Assembly: GCA_022009975.1 (NCBI GenBank)
Contig: CP091733.1
Coordinates: 2,614,995-2,678,994 of the forward strand
Direction of reading: 5' to 3'
Length of the DNA stretch: 64,000 nucleotides
Source: Phocaeicola vulgatus
GTDB lineage: Bacteria > Bacteroidota > Bacteroidia > Bacteroidales > Tannerellaceae
The position numbers were made by a program, and so were the translations under genes. The notes beneath the pieces are model-generated. The model did no database searches, was not told where the DNA came from, and was given only the letters and a program-made list of their open reading frames with translations. Shown here in pieces: positions 9,321-19,967 of the stretch (its first letter is position 1; each line of letters begins with the position of its first letter).

Positions 9321-10529
9321 TCAGGAACAACGAAGTGAACGACCCAACTTTAAAATAGTTGTTCGTTCTATTCCGTTTAATTCACATAATTTAGAAACGG
9401 ATATACCATAGCGCTTAGCAATTGCACCCAAAGTATCACCGGATTTTATTTTATGATAAATAATTTCACCATCTTGAGGTGTTTGAACTTCTTTTACAGA
9501 AGCTACAATCTCTTGTCGAGTTTCCGTTTTAACTTTTTCCTTCACCTGTTGGCTACTGTAGCTAACATTTCCACTTGAAGAACAACGTAAAGCTTGACCT
9601 ATCCGGAGGATAGTTGTCGGTTTGATTCCATTCAAGCGACATAATTCTCCAACTGTCGTGCCGTACATTCTTGCTATTTTCCCTAAAGTGTCTCCAGATT
9701 TAACCCGATGATAAACCAATTGGTCATCCGATGAAGTATAAATATTACTTTTACGACCATTGATGCGGATATTACGGAACACATATTCATCCTGAATAGG
9801 TACACCGTTTTCAAAATCTATAATTTCAGCAGGATTGATAGCCTTTCCTAAGAAGCGAGTTTCAAAATGGAGGTGAGAGCCTGTAGAACGGCCTGTATTT
9901 CCGCCTAATCCGATAGGATCTCCGGCATGAACAATATCATTCACATTGACTAATTGTTTGGATAAATGACCATAAACTGTTTCTAGACCATTCGGATGGC
10001 GAATTACGATATAATATCCATACCCACGACGTTCAAAATTCCGAATTCTCACTTTTCCATCAAATGCAGCACGAATGGTATCGCCTTTGTAGACTTTTAA
10101 ATCTATGCCTCGATGCATACGGCGCCTGCGAGGGCCATATTTTGATGTGATACGAACAACTGAATCTATTGGGTAATAGAAAGAGGAGCAATCAATCACA
10201 CATGAATCTGGGAAGGTAATATTTTTTTCCCCTCTGTAAGGGTCTACCCATTGAGTATTCCAATTGGAGCCATATAATTCATCAGCAGGGAAAAGTAAAG
10301 ATTCGCGAGCTTCTTCAGCTTTAATTGTTGCTTCAGACAGTTTGCTCATGCCAATATCTTTCCTGAAGCCGACACGGTCAGCCATTAACTCTGACACATT
10401 CTGTTCCATTACAGTATTGGCACGTTCAACAGTCACTGTAGTTTTCGCCTTCTTTACTTGGGCATCAGCATTTATTGAAGGGAACATCAACAGACCGAAA
10501 CATACTGATAATATTGATTTAATTGTCAT
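9321..10529 (-). CDS. M23 murein endopeptidase with two LysM domains
   Basis: Secreted cell-wall hydrolase. Signal peptide MTIKSILSVCFGLLMFP, then an M23 LytM domain with zinc ligands in HRGIDL and HLHFE (about residues 135-240). Two C-terminal LysM repeats follow, starting YHRVKSGDTLGKIA and YHKIKSGDTLGAIA, which bind peptidoglycan. The conserved zinc ligands suggest it is an active endopeptidase rather than an EnvC-type activator. I chose ATG 10529 over an upstream TTG at 10544 because it starts the signal peptide. Confidence 0.92.
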   Translation of the reverse strand: MTIKSILSVCFGLLMFPSINADAQVKKAKTTVTVERANTVMEQNVSELMADRVGFRKDIGMSKLSEATIKAEEARESLLFPADELYGSNWNTQWVDPYRGEKNITFPDSCVIDCSSFYYPIDSVVRITSKYGPRRRRMHRGIDLKVYKGDTIRAAFDGKVRIRNFERRGYGYYIVIRHPNGLETVYGHLSKQLVNVNDIVHAGDPIGLGGNTGRSTGSHLHFETRFLGKAINPAEIIDFENGVPIQDEYVFRNIRINGRKSNIYTSSDDQLVYHRVKSGDTLGKIARMYGTTVGELCRLNGIKPTTILRIGQALRCSSSGNVSYSSQQVKEKVKTETRQEIVASVKEVQTPQDGEIIYHKIKSGDTLGAIAKRYGISVSKLCELNGIERTTILKLGRSLRCS

Positions 10530-10738
10530 CTTATTTGAATTCAAACTTACATTTTATCAAAAAGAGTATTATTCCTTGACAATCCTCAAGAAATCCGAAC
10601 CTTTCAAAGTTCGGAATTTTCATTTTTCCCTCAAAATAAATTCGAAAAAAAATGCATCTCGTAATTAAACTATTCTTAAAACCATAAGCTAATAAACTAC
10701 AATTCAACATTTTAATAGCAATATGTTTTACAACATGT

Positions 10739-12841
10739 TTAGCTTATAATTCCCCAGTTCAATTTGTTTTCGTACAATATCTTCAGCCTTTTGTTCAAAA
10801 TCTGGTTACTTTCGGACAATAAGTCGGGATCACAATCTAACACTTCAATCGCCATATCTCTGGCAAATTGTAAAATTTGCCCATCGGATGCTAAGTTAGC
10901 AATTTTCAAGTTCAATCCTTCACCGCTCTGACGAGTTCCTTCCAAGTCCCCTTGCCCTCTCAAGCGCAAATCAGCCTCGGCAATCTCAAAGCCATTGCTA
11001 CTATTAACCATTATCTCTAACCTTTTTCGCGTATCAGTACTTAATTTATAGGATGAAACCAATACGCAGAAGGATTGTTCAGCACCTCTTCCTACTCGTC
11101 CACGCAATTGATGGAGTTGGGATAACCCGAAGCGCTCCGCACTCTCAATAACCATCACTGATGCATTAGGGACGTTTACCCCGACTTCAATTACCGTAGT
11201 AGCCAACAAGATTTGTGTTTCACCGGAAACAAACTGCTGCATGGCTAAATCTTTCTCGGCAGCCTTCATCTTCCCATGAACCATACATACTTTATATTCA
11301 CTGAATACATCTTGGAAAACATCAAAACCATCTTCTAAACTTTTATAATCCAACTTTTCATTTCCTTCTATCAATGGATAAACAACATACACCTGCCTTC
11401 CTTTACGTATTTCGCTACGCAAAAAGTCAAAGAGATCGGCTTTCCTATTATCATAAAGATGTATGGTCTTGATTGGTTTCCTGCCTGGAGGCAACTCATC
11501 AATAACGGAGACATCCAAATCTCCATAAAGGGTCATCGCAAGCGTTCTCGGAATCGGAGTGGCAGTCATTACTAACACATGCGGTACGACCTGCGTGTTT
11601 TTCCGCCACAATTTGGAACGTTGTTCCACACCGAAACGATGCTGTTCGTCTATAATGGCCAATCCCAAAGATGAGAAGACAACCGTGTCTTCTATCAGTG
11701 CATGTGTGCCTATCACTATTTGTATCTCACCATTTGCAATAGCGGGTAATATCTTGTCCCTTTCTCTCTTCTTCGTCGCCCCTGTCAACAATGCAACTTT
11801 CACATCCATATCTTTGAGGAAAGATTTGACTGTGGCATAATGCTGGTTCGCCAATATTTCCGTAGGAGCCATCATACAAGCTTGACAATGGTTGTCTAAA
11901 GCCAATAGCATGGATAACAAGCCAACCAATGTTTTACCACTTCCAACATCCCCTTGCAACAAACGGTTCATCTGTTTGCCACTTTTCATATCCATTCGTA
12001 TTTCACGAACCACCCGCTTTTGAGCATTCGTCAATTCAAACGGCAAATACTCTTTATAAAAGGTATTAAAATAATCTCCAACTCTAGTGAACACGATTCC
12101 CTGCAACGACCTTGAACGCTGGTTGGCAGAACGAAGCATTTTCAATTGGATATAAAACAATTCGTCAAACTTCAAACGAAGTTGCGCATTTCTCAAAGAG
12201 TTGATATTACTTGGAAAATGGATATTTCTCAATGCCTCAGCTAAAGGCATTAAATGCGTCTTTTCAACCAAATAAGGAGGCAAAATTTCAGGGATTTGCC
12301 AATTAATATTACTAAGGAGCGTATATTGTAAGTTTTGGATTGCTCTCGAATTCAGAAAAGCTCTTTTCATCTTTTCAGTTGTATTATAAAGAGGGGTAAA
12401 GCCAGAAGCTATTTGGTCTGCGTCTTCAAGGGGATCAACGTCAGGATGCACGATGTTATAAGCCCGTCCAAATTCGGTTGGTTTCCCAAAAACAATGTAC
12501 TCTTCATTCGTCTTTAATTTCGACAACACAAAGCTCAATCCTTTGAACCATACTAAATCAACAGTCCCGGTTCCATCCGAAAATTTGCCTATCAATCGTT
12601 TGGCAGAACCCTCCCCCAGATGTTCAAAAGATAGAATTCTCCCTTTTAATTGGATGTAAGGCATAGCACCGGAAATCTCAGATACATTGTAGAAACGGCT
12701 TCTATCCATGTATTTGTATGGGAAATAGTACAACAAATCTTCATAAGAAACAATGTTTGCCTCTTTTTGTAGGACTTCCGCTTTCCGCGGACCCACACCG
12801 GGAAGATAAGTAACTGCTCTTTTATTAAGATCCAACGCCAT
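10739..12841 (-). CDS. recG: ATP-dependent DNA helicase RecG
   Basis: Branch-migrating helicase that remodels stalled forks and Holliday junctions. The N-terminal wedge/OB region starts VTYLPGVGPRKAEVL. Helicase motifs: I GDVGSGKT, II DEQHRFG, III TATPIPRT, VI QLRGRVGRG. The RecG-specific C-terminus RLRGQGDLEGTRQSG is present. The ATG at 12841 gives 700 aa, the usual length; the ORF extends 17 codons further to a TTG, which I consider upstream sequence. No frameshift. Confidence 0.96.
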   Translation of the reverse strand: MALDLNKRAVTYLPGVGPRKAEVLQKEANIVSYEDLLYYFPYKYMDRSRFYNVSEISGAMPYIQLKGRILSFEHLGEGSAKRLIGKFSDGTGTVDLVWFKGLSFVLSKLKTNEEYIVFGKPTEFGRAYNIVHPDVDPLEDADQIASGFTPLYNTTEKMKRAFLNSRAIQNLQYTLLSNINWQIPEILPPYLVEKTHLMPLAEALRNIHFPSNINSLRNAQLRLKFDELFYIQLKMLRSANQRSRSLQGIVFTRVGDYFNTFYKEYLPFELTNAQKRVVREIRMDMKSGKQMNRLLQGDVGSGKTLVGLLSMLLALDNHCQACMMAPTEILANQHYATVKSFLKDMDVKVALLTGATKKRERDKILPAIANGEIQIVIGTHALIEDTVVFSSLGLAIIDEQHRFGVEQRSKLWRKNTQVVPHVLVMTATPIPRTLAMTLYGDLDVSVIDELPPGRKPIKTIHLYDNRKADLFDFLRSEIRKGRQVYVVYPLIEGNEKLDYKSLEDGFDVFQDVFSEYKVCMVHGKMKAAEKDLAMQQFVSGETQILLATTVIEVGVNVPNASVMVIESAERFGLSQLHQLRGRVGRGAEQSFCVLVSSYKLSTDTRKRLEIMVNSSNGFEIAEADLRLRGQGDLEGTRQSGEGLNLKIANLASDGQILQFARDMAIEVLDCDPDLLSESNQILNKRLKILYENKLNWGIIS

Positions 12842-13049
12842 ACGACTTTGCTTTGAAACAATTAAATCTTCATTAAATTCAGATTTATACAAGTCAAACG
12901 AAGACTTTCCATTTTACATTCCTAAATAGACTATTTACAAAGATAATTCATTATTCCTGTTTTCTTGGCTCTTTACTATTATTTATTTACGAATAAACGG
13001 GTATAGACGACAAAAGGAGAAAAACTTTTCAGTCTTTCCCCTTTTGTTG

Positions 13050-13136
13050 CGGAAGCGGGGGGATTCGAACCCCCGGTACGGTTACCCGTACGTCAGTTTA
13101 GCAAACTGGTGGTTTCAGCCACTCACCCACACTTCC
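13050..13136 (-). tRNA. tRNA-Ser (GCT)
   Basis: The minus strand folds into an 87-nt class II tRNA. The acceptor stem GGAAGTG pairs with CGCTTCC, with G as discriminator. The anticodon stem-loop CAGTTTGCTAAACTG gives anticodon GCT. A long variable arm (CGTACGGGTAACCGTACG) and a T arm with GGTTCGAATCC are present. CCA is not encoded. Confidence 0.96.
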
Positions 13137-13234
13137 AAAGTGCGTCATTTCTTAAATGCACTGCAAAGGTACTAATATTTTTTATTCCTGCAAATTTTGC
13201 GAGACAAAATTTACATAATTCCCGTTTTAGAGCA

Positions 13235-13270
13235 TAAAAAAGGCGTGCTTGAATGAAACACGCCTTTTAT
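13235..13270 (-). terminator. Intrinsic terminator of the DUF1080 gene
   Basis: AAGGCGTG pairs with CACGCCTT across an 11-base loop and is followed by a T run on the minus strand, 18 bp after the stop codon. Confidence 0.75.
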
Positions 13271-13287
13271 AATGATTAGGACAATTA

Positions 13288-14137
13288 TTAGTCTAACACT
13301 TTGATTCGAAGATTACGGAACCAAACGTTGTCTCCATGGTCTTGCAAACCGATGAAACCTTCCTTGTTCTCACCACCGCAGTTTATCAACAATTCGTAAG
13401 CCAAAGGCCATTTATCTTTGCTGAACTTACTGTTATCCAACATTTCTTTCCATGCTGGAGTCCACAAATGGTATTCAACAACTGGGCTATCACCATTCAA
13501 ATAGTGTACAACAGTTCCTTTGTAAACCATAATCTTACCTTTATTCCATTCACCATAAGGTTTAGCAGTCTGAGGTTTAGCTGGAATCATGTCATACAAA
13601 GATGCAGATTGACGGTTACCGTCCTTACCCAATTTAGCGTCTGGATGGTTTTCGTTATCCAAAACCTGATATTCTGGAGCTGAAATATAAGCAGGCTGAC
13701 CTTCTACTTCTTGAATCATATAGAAAACACCAGAGTTTGAACCCTTGTCAACTTTCCATTCAAATTCAAATTCGAAGTTAGAGAACTTGTGTGCGAACAC
13801 CAAGTCGCCACCGTCTTTAGCTCCAGCTTCACCGTTACCAGAACCTTTGATATGGATAGCACCATCATCAACGACCCAAGCAGCAGGAACATCTTCACGG
13901 TCATAACCACGCCATCCGTTGAATGTCTTACCGTCAAACATGGTAATCCAACCATCTTTGTCTTTCGGGAAAGTAGACAAATCTACTGTTGGCAAATCTA
14001 ACACTTTGTATGCAGGAGCTGCAGCTTCAGCCGCAATTTCTTCTGCATCTGTTGCAGGAGCTTCTGCTTTCTTACCACCACATGATGCCAAACACATCAT
14101 GAAAGCAGTCATTCCAGCAAATAATACTGACTTTCAT
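13288..14137 (-). CDS. DUF1080 (3-keto-disaccharide hydrolase-type) lipoprotein (frameshift in signal peptide)
   Basis: Lectin-like beta-sandwich enzyme of the family now linked to cleavage of 3-keto-glycosides. The lipobox LASC is followed by an Ala/Glu linker, then the domain (FDGKTFNGWRGYD, SNSGVFYMIQEVEG, EYQVLDNENH). The ATG at 14137 is out of register with the body. Two A residues appear to be missing in ATGAAAGTC; restoring them gives MKKSVLFAGMTAFMMCLASC, a complete lipoprotein signal. It is the second gene of an operon, 26 bp after the Gfo/Idh/MocA oxidoreductase, which fits a shared 3-keto-sugar pathway. Confidence 0.85.
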
Positions 14138-14163
14138 TTTTGTTGCTATTTATTTTTAACTGA

Positions 14164-15645
14164 TTATCTCGGCATATCAGGCAATTTCCAACCGTCACGA
14201 TAGTTATGCTTAATCAATTCAGCAGCGAACTGTTTAGCATTAATCGGATCAGTATAGATTTTGTTGAATTTCGGGTCACCATCCACAATCTTGAAGTCAT
14301 CTTTCTTCAAAATACGGATAGTTTCATTATCGCTAATGTTAGTGAAACGCATATTAGCACCGTCCCACAACAATTCTTTGTTCAGTGTCTGCAAACGTAC
14401 AGCCAACACACCCATTACAACCATTTCATTGAACGGACCTGCTACTGCGAAGTTTGACTTAGTTTCTACGCGGTTTGCAGCACTTTCCTTACAAGCACGA
14501 ATCCAGTCTTGTTCATGACCTCCACCCATTGCATTAGCCACACGGCGGATAACTTTCGGAGCGTTAGGAACACGACCAGACAACAATCTTGGATTCTGTC
14601 CGTAACAACCGCAAACCAATGTATCTTTTGTACCGTGGAAGATTGTGATACCACCACCTTCACTCATCATATCGAAACCTTCTGGCATTCCTTCTGGACG
14701 ATCTGGCAACAAGCCTCCATCGTACCAATGAACTTCAACTTCCGGCATAGCCACCTTCGGCATGTTATCACGAGCCGGGAAAATCATTCTTACATGCTGT
14801 GCAGTTGGAGCACAATCCTGTAACAACATAGTTGATGAACCTTGAACTTTTGTCGGATAACCCAAATTCAATGCCTTAAACGGCTGGTGCAAAATATGGC
14901 AAGCCATATCACCCAATGCGCCTGTACCAAATCTCCACCATCCACGCCAGTTCCAAGGATGATAAATAGAATTGTAAGGAATTACTTCCTGAGGACCGCA
15001 GAACAAATCCCAGTTCAATGTCTTCGGAACTTTGTCAACTTTCAGGAGCGTTCAAACCTTGCGGCCAAATTGGACGGTTAGTAGCACATTCTACTTTTCT
15101 TACTTCACCAATTTCACCATTCCAAATCCATTCGCAAGCCAAGTCTGTTCCTTCCAAAGAAGAGCCTTGGTTACCCATCTGAGTAGCTACTTTATATTCT
15201 TTAGCCAAGTTTGTCAACAAACGAGACTCGTAAACTGAGTGAGTCAATGGTTTCTGAGTATAAACGTGTTTACCCATAGTCATTGCGTCAGCTGTGATGA
15301 TAGCGTGAGTATGGTCAGCTGTTGCAATCATAACAGCATCGAAAGACTTACCCATTTCATCATACATCTTACGATAGTCGTAATACTTCTTTGCATTCGG
15401 ATGACGGTCGAATACAGGCTTGCATATCTCCAGTCAACATCACACAACGCTACGATGTTGTCTGTCTTTTCCATGTTTTTCAAGTTAGCGTTACCCATAC
15501 CACCAATACCTACAGCTGCAATGTTCAATTTGTCTGTCGGAGCTGTATATCCATGGCTTTTGCCCAAAATAGTGTTAGGGGCAATTGTAAAAGCAGCAGC
15601 TGCTGCAGCACCTCTTTGAAGGAATGATCTTCTAGTTAATGTCAT
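14164..15645 (-). CDS. Gfo/Idh/MocA-family oxidoreductase, Tat-exported (two frameshifts)
   Basis: NAD(P)-dependent sugar oxidoreductase. The twin-arginine signal TRRSFLQRGAAAAAAF implies export already folded. The Rossmann motif VGIGGMGNANL follows, then the EKP-like step as TQKPLTHS and a C-terminal domain with NWRGWWRFGTGALGDMACH. Frame breaks near 15422 (one A missing in CAAGCC; restored RYAKPVFDRHP) and near 15040 (restored APEKVDKVPKTLNWD). About 494 aa. It has its own promoter at 15723-15753 and precedes the DUF1080 gene. Confidence 0.87.
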
Positions 15646-15722
15646 AATTATAAATTTTACAGATTAGCACTCTAATGTGTTTTTCGCGGAAAAGCTCGAA
15701 AGCATTTTTCACGTTTTCACGG

Positions 15723-15753
15723 CAAATATAATTGTTTACATAAATTATTCAAA
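15723..15753 (-). promoter_or_regulatory. Bacteroidetes-type promoter of the Gfo/Idh-DUF1080 operon
   Basis: On the minus strand TTTG (15753-15750), 19 bp, then TATATTTG (15730-15723): an exact consensus match about 78 bp upstream of the oxidoreductase ATG. Confidence 0.75.
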
Positions 15754-15939
15754 GAGTAAATAAAAAAATTATCGACTAAAAATAGTTTTTTTAACAGAAT
15801 ATCATCTTCTACTTGGAAAACCTTACACTATGTATAGAGACTTCTTATGAGGAATTTTCCAAATCTCGTCACTCATTTTCTTCGTCTTATCATGAAACCA
15901 CTTTGATGTCTTAAAAAAGTTTCCATTTGTCGTAGCTAC

Positions 15940-17038
15940 TCAAAGAAGCTGTAAGTAACACCACATGGGATAATGATCGGAGTTGTTCACTTTATCGACC
16001 GTGCAATTATACGAACGCATATTCTTTGAATGCAGGATATGGTCGATACGAAACCAAAAGCAATTTTCATTATACGAAATCCCCATGCCCCTTCCAGATT
16101 CAGAAAAAGCATCAATCAAGTTATTTTGTATCGTATAATGAGCATACGAAATAGGAGTATCATTGAAATCGCCACAAACAACTAAATAATCGGTCTTGAC
16201 AGTATCACAAAACTGCGCAACCGTACGGGCTTGTTCCGCCCTGATTTGGAAAGCAGGTCCTAATTTCTGGTTTATCGTACCTTTAAGCATTTCGAAATTG
16301 CCCGAATCCATCTCCTTTAAGAAAGAAGAATAACGCGAACGGTCTTCAGAGGTCAGTTTAAAAGACTCCAAGTGATTGTTCACAACCGTCAATATCTTGC
16401 CTTTGACTTTAATCTGGCACATAGCCGAACCATTATATTGGCTTTTGTAAGCTATTCTTTCACTTTGAAATCGGATATTTCGAGAACACGGCAATCCCTT
16501 GTTTGATTCTTCCTGTTTTATTAAAGTAGAAAATTGAGCGGTAAGGATACATTTTTAGTTCATTATAAATCTTTTTCTTAGTCAGATACTTCTCTTGCGA
16601 ATCTTCCGCATATTCCTGCAAGCAAATGATATCAGCTCCCGATTGCACCAAATATTGGATGGTCGAATTCGGTTTGGATTCGGAATGTGACTTATATCCA
16701 AATGCCATGATATTATAAGTCAACAGCTTGATAGAATTATCTTCCGGAATATTAGTCGTGGGCGAATGAAGAGGGAAATAGAGTTTTATCTGTCCCCACG
16801 TAAAAAGGAATGCAAGCAAGCCCACCCAAATGTATTTCCATTCGCACGTAAACAACCAATAAAAGGTAAAGCATAAGTTCAGCAAACAAAAGACAGGGAA
16901 ACCCAGTCCTAAATAAGCAAACAAAGTAGAAGTTTCTGGGGAGATTCTGTCCGAAAAGGCAGAAAGAAGAAAGAGGACAACTACACCTGCGTGAACTGTC
17001 ATCACCAACGAATGGAACAAGAATCTCAACCATTTCAT
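15940..17038 (-). CDS. Membrane-anchored endonuclease/exonuclease/phosphatase (EEP) family protein (one frameshift)
   Basis: Three N-terminal hydrophobic segments (about residues 8-30, 38-62, 68-88) anchor a periplasmic or cytosolic EEP domain. The EEP core motifs are LLTYNIMAF, IICLQEY, VVNNHLES, VVCGDFNDTP and a C-terminal SDHYPM; these are the metal-binding and catalytic positions of the DNase I-like fold. The substrate is unknown. The frame breaks near 16480 after VFSKYPI and resumes at FQSERIAYK. It starts 6 bp after the rhomboid gene stop, so the three genes form an operon. Confidence 0.8.
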
Positions 17039-17044
17039 ATCCTT

Positions 17045-17923
17045 TTATTTCTTACTGGCATCAAACAACTGTTTTTTTTCTTCAGACGACAAGCTTTGGT
17101 AACCGGATTTTTTCAGTTTATCCAATATTCTGTCAATATCTGCCATCTCTCGTTGCTTGCGTTCGTTATATTCATAATCTGTTTCCGTCCGCTTATACGT
17201 CACTTTCATCTTAGGTTTACGTGAAAACATATCCACCAATTTATCCATCAACCGATTGAATGGACGTGTCAAGTCTTTCCCCTTTCGCATCTGCACGGCA
17301 AACCATATTCCGAACAATGCACCTCCGATATGAGCCAAATGACCGCCCGCATTTCCAGATGTGATTGAGAGCAAATCGAGTAGCAAAGTCAACAATGCCA
17401 AGTAATATATTTGATACGGCCAAACAAGAAAAGCATTACCTCTTCTTCTTTAGCGTAAAAAGAAATGCCGAACACTACTGCCATAACCGAAGCGGACGCT
17501 CCCAAAAGATAGCTGTCATACATGGATGAAGTGTAGTAAGGGAATAGGTTGTATGCCGCCATAAATAGAAGCGCACCAAACATTCCTCCCAACAAGTAAA
17601 CGCCACAGAGTCTACGAGAATCGAAATAATTGACGAACAACTTACCAAACCAATAAAGCCAAAGCAAATTAAATAAAATATGTAATACATCGAAATGCAG
17701 GAACATATATGTCAAAAGGCTCCACGGCTGAGTCAAGAACATCCTCGGAGAAGAGGGGAATTCCAAATAACGCATCCAGAAAGAGAAAGAATGATTAAAG
17801 AAAAGCAAAAGAAGCACATCTACCAAACGTACAAACAAAAACACACCGACATTGATAAACAGGATTTGTCAGCATGTCGCCTTCTGCGAACCGATTCTTC
17901 AAATTAGTAAAAATACCGTCCAT
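17045..17923 (-). CDS. Rhomboid-family intramembrane serine protease (two frameshifts)
   Basis: Integral membrane protease with six predicted helices. The catalytic serine lies in LGASASVMAV and the histidine in GGHLAHIGGALFG. A charged cytosolic tail of about 80 residues follows. The ATG at 17923 (MDGIFTNLKNRFAEGDML) is in another register from the body. A lesion near 17868 and one near 17400 interrupt it, and the family sequence resumes after each. The start overlaps the end of the upstream rhomboid gene by 20 bp. Confidence 0.8.
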
Positions 17924-18626
17924 TATTCCTGTCTTTAGCTTTCCACATACGAATCATTATAAATCCAAACAGCATACCGCCCAAGTGTGCGAAATGGGCA
18001 ACAGAATCGCCACTGAAGTTTGCCACTCCCATCGTCAACTCTGCCAAGCCATAGAATACAACAAAATATTTTGCTTTAATCGGAATCGGGACAAACATCA
18101 AATACAGAGGTACATTGGGGAACAACATACCAAAAGCCAAAAGGATTCCAAACACAGACCCTGATGCGCCTATTGTCACAAACAGATTATAGAATACCGA
18201 TTTGTCAAGAATTTGTCCGCCTACGATGTTAACCAAGTCCTGGGAAGCGAAAACCTCATTTTTCAAACTATAAAACCAAGTCAGCTCTTGCACGATTCCT
18301 GCTCCTATTCCCGTCACCATATAATATATAAAGAAACGCTTCGGTCCCCAAACTTGTTCCAATACACGTCCGAACATATAGACGGCGAACATGTTGAAAA
18401 ACACATGGGAAAATGAATGCGTATCGTGCATAAACATATAAGATATAAATTGGAACGCATAGAAGTCTTTCGCTCCAGGGAAATGCAACCCCAAGATCTC
18501 CACCAAGTTTACACCTATTTTGGGCAAAGAAATGCTTGCTAACCAAAACAACAAATTGACAATAATGATATTTTTCGTCACTACAGGGATTCGATCAAGG
18601 AATCCGCCACCACTTTGATTCATCAT
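17904..18626 (-). CDS. Rhomboid-family intramembrane serine protease
   Basis: Intact 240-aa rhomboid: FMHDTHSFSHVFFNMFAVY is the HxxxN-type helix 2, TIGASGSVFGI carries the catalytic Ser, and AHFAHLGGMLFG carries the catalytic His. Six transmembrane helices. First gene of the rhomboid-rhomboid-EEP operon, with a consensus promoter just upstream. The adjacent paralogue suggests tandem duplication within this operon. Confidence 0.92.
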   Translation of the reverse strand: MMNQSGGGFLDRIPVVTKNIIIVNLLFWLASISLPKIGVNLVEILGLHFPGAKDFYAFQFISYMFMHDTHSFSHVFFNMFAVYMFGRVLEQVWGPKRFFIYYMVTGIGAGIVQELTWFYSLKNEVFASQDLVNIVGGQILDKSVFYNLFVTIGASGSVFGILLAFGMLFPNVPLYLMFVPIPIKAKYFVVFYGLAELTMGVANFSGDSVAHFAHLGGMLFGFIMIRMWKAKDRNNGRYFY

Positions 18627-18648
18627 ATTTTCTATGTATATTTACAGG

Positions 18649-18680
18649 CAAAGGTAAATTATTTTGCTTTATCTACCAAA
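18649..18680 (-). promoter_or_regulatory. Bacteroidetes-type promoter of the rhomboid operon
   Basis: Minus strand TTTG (18680-18677), 20 bp, TACCTTTG (18656-18649). It is about 23 bp from the ATG, and back-to-back with the HU promoter. Confidence 0.7.
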
Positions 18681-18726
18681 AAGAGACCCAAAACATAGAG
18701 AATCAATAAAAAAACTATATTTTTTC

Positions 18727-18757
18727 TTTGTTTAAATCCAAATAAGAAGTATTTTTG
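18727..18757 (+). promoter_or_regulatory. Bacteroidetes-type promoter of the HU gene
   Basis: TTTG at 18727-18730, 19 bp, TATTTTTG at 18750-18757. It is divergent from the rhomboid promoter, about 47 bp apart. Confidence 0.7.
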
Positions 18758-18823
18758 AGCGGTCGATATAAAGACGCTCTATTATTGAGAATTAAACATT
18801 TACCAAATAATATTCATACGCAT

Positions 18824-19096
18824 ATGAACAAAACAGAATTAATTAGCGCAGTCGCTAAAAAAGCAGGAATGACGCAAGCCGAATCTAAAAAAGCAGTTGA
18901 CGCATTATTTGAAACAATCTCTGACCAATTGACTGCCGGAGACAAAGTGGCTATTTTAGGATTCGGAACCTTCTCAATAACTGAGAAAGCAGCTCGTGCT
19001 GGTATCAACCCACGCACCAAAGAGACTATCGAAATCGCAGCCCGCAAAGTTGTTAAATTCAAACCGGGAAGCGAATTAGCAGATGCTATCAAATAA
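18824..19096 (+). CDS. hup: DNA-binding protein HU
   Basis: Nucleoid-associated histone-like protein that bends DNA as a dimer. MNKTELISAVAKKAGMTQAE is followed by the beta-arm GFGTFSITEKAARAGINP and R-TKETIEI; 90 aa, the canonical length. The ORF continues 23 codons upstream without similarity, and ATG 18824 is the HU start. It has its own promoter and terminator. Confidence 0.96.
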   Translation: MNKTELISAVAKKAGMTQAESKKAVDALFETISDQLTAGDKVAILGFGTFSITEKAARAGINPRTKETIEIAARKVVKFKPGSELADAIK

Positions 19097-19118
19097 CGAT
19101 TTTATCTTTAATAAAGGG

Positions 19119-19149
19119 AAGCCGTCTTTTTAAAAAGACGGCTTTTTTT
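19119..19149 (+). terminator. Intrinsic terminator of the HU gene
   Basis: AAGCCGTCTTTTT pairs with AAAAAGACGGCTT and is followed by a T7 run, 22 bp after the stop codon. Confidence 0.85.
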
Positions 19150-19172
19150 ATGGTATGATGCAAGAATTAGCT

Positions 19173-19180
19173 TAACTTTG
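19173..19180 (+). promoter_or_regulatory. Candidate -7 box of the mlaE-mlaF operon
   Basis: TAACTTTG fits the consensus and is 31 bp upstream of the permease ATG. The -33 position overlaps the HU terminator and has no TTTG. Confidence 0.5.
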
Positions 19181-19211
19181 CCTGTTCTAATTCACAAAAC
19201 AAAAAAAGAAA

Positions 19212-19957
19212 ATGACACATGCGTTGCACCAAATGGGCGAATATACGCTGCTGATGAAAAAAGTCCTGACGATTCCGGATCGGTGGAATATGTTTTTCAA
19301 ACAGTTAATTAAAGAAATATACAAATTGGGCGTTGACTCGCTTTGGATTGTTGTAATCATATCGGTTTTCATCGGTACGGTTATAGCTATCCAGATATCA
19401 CTGAACATCAGTTCTCCATTAATCCCCAAGTTCACAATAGGTTACACCACCCGTGAGATCATCCTTTTGGAGTTTTCATCTTCCATCATGTGCTTGATTT
19501 TAGCAGGTAAAGTAGGAAGTAATATTGCTTCGGAGATTGGGACCATGCGAGTGACAGAACAAATCGATGCAATGGAAATCATGGGCGTTAATTCGGCGAA
19601 TTTCCTTATACTTCCTAAAATGACAGGAATGATGGTATTTATCCCAGTTTTGGTTATCTTCAGTATGTTTACGGGTATTTGGGCGGCATCGCTGCCAGTT
19701 ATTCAACCGGCACTGGAATGACACCTGCTTCATTTGAATATGGTTTGCAATTCTATTTTAATCAATTCTATATCTGGTATTCTATCATCAAATCGGTTGT
19801 TTATGCCTTTATCATCTCGTCCATTGCTTCTTATTATGGTTATCATGTGAAAGGAGGAGCCTTGGAAGTGGGTAAAGCAAGTACAAACGCAGTGGTCATG
19901 AGCAGTATCATGATTCTGCTTGCCGATGTGATTCTAACTGATTTAATGCTGACATAA
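19212..19957 (+). CDS. mlaE: MlaE/YrbE-family ABC transporter permease (one frameshift)
   Basis: Inner-membrane permease of the lipid-asymmetry (Mla) ABC system. About five hydrophobic helices and the family motifs GKVGSNIASEIGTMRVTEQIDAMEIMG. The frame breaks near 19680 at TGGGCGG, where one G is missing; with it TGIWGGIAASYSTG continues to the stop at 19957. About 248 aa. The ATP-binding partner starts 10 bp downstream. The MCE substrate-binding protein is not in this window. Confidence 0.88.
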
Positions 19958-19967
19958 TCTGCTTGTT

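Noticed and set aside
10542..10549. TAAGTTTG on the minus strand as the promoter of the M23 peptidase
   Set aside because: It is only 13 bp from the chosen ATG and has no -33 partner, so I did not list it as a feature.
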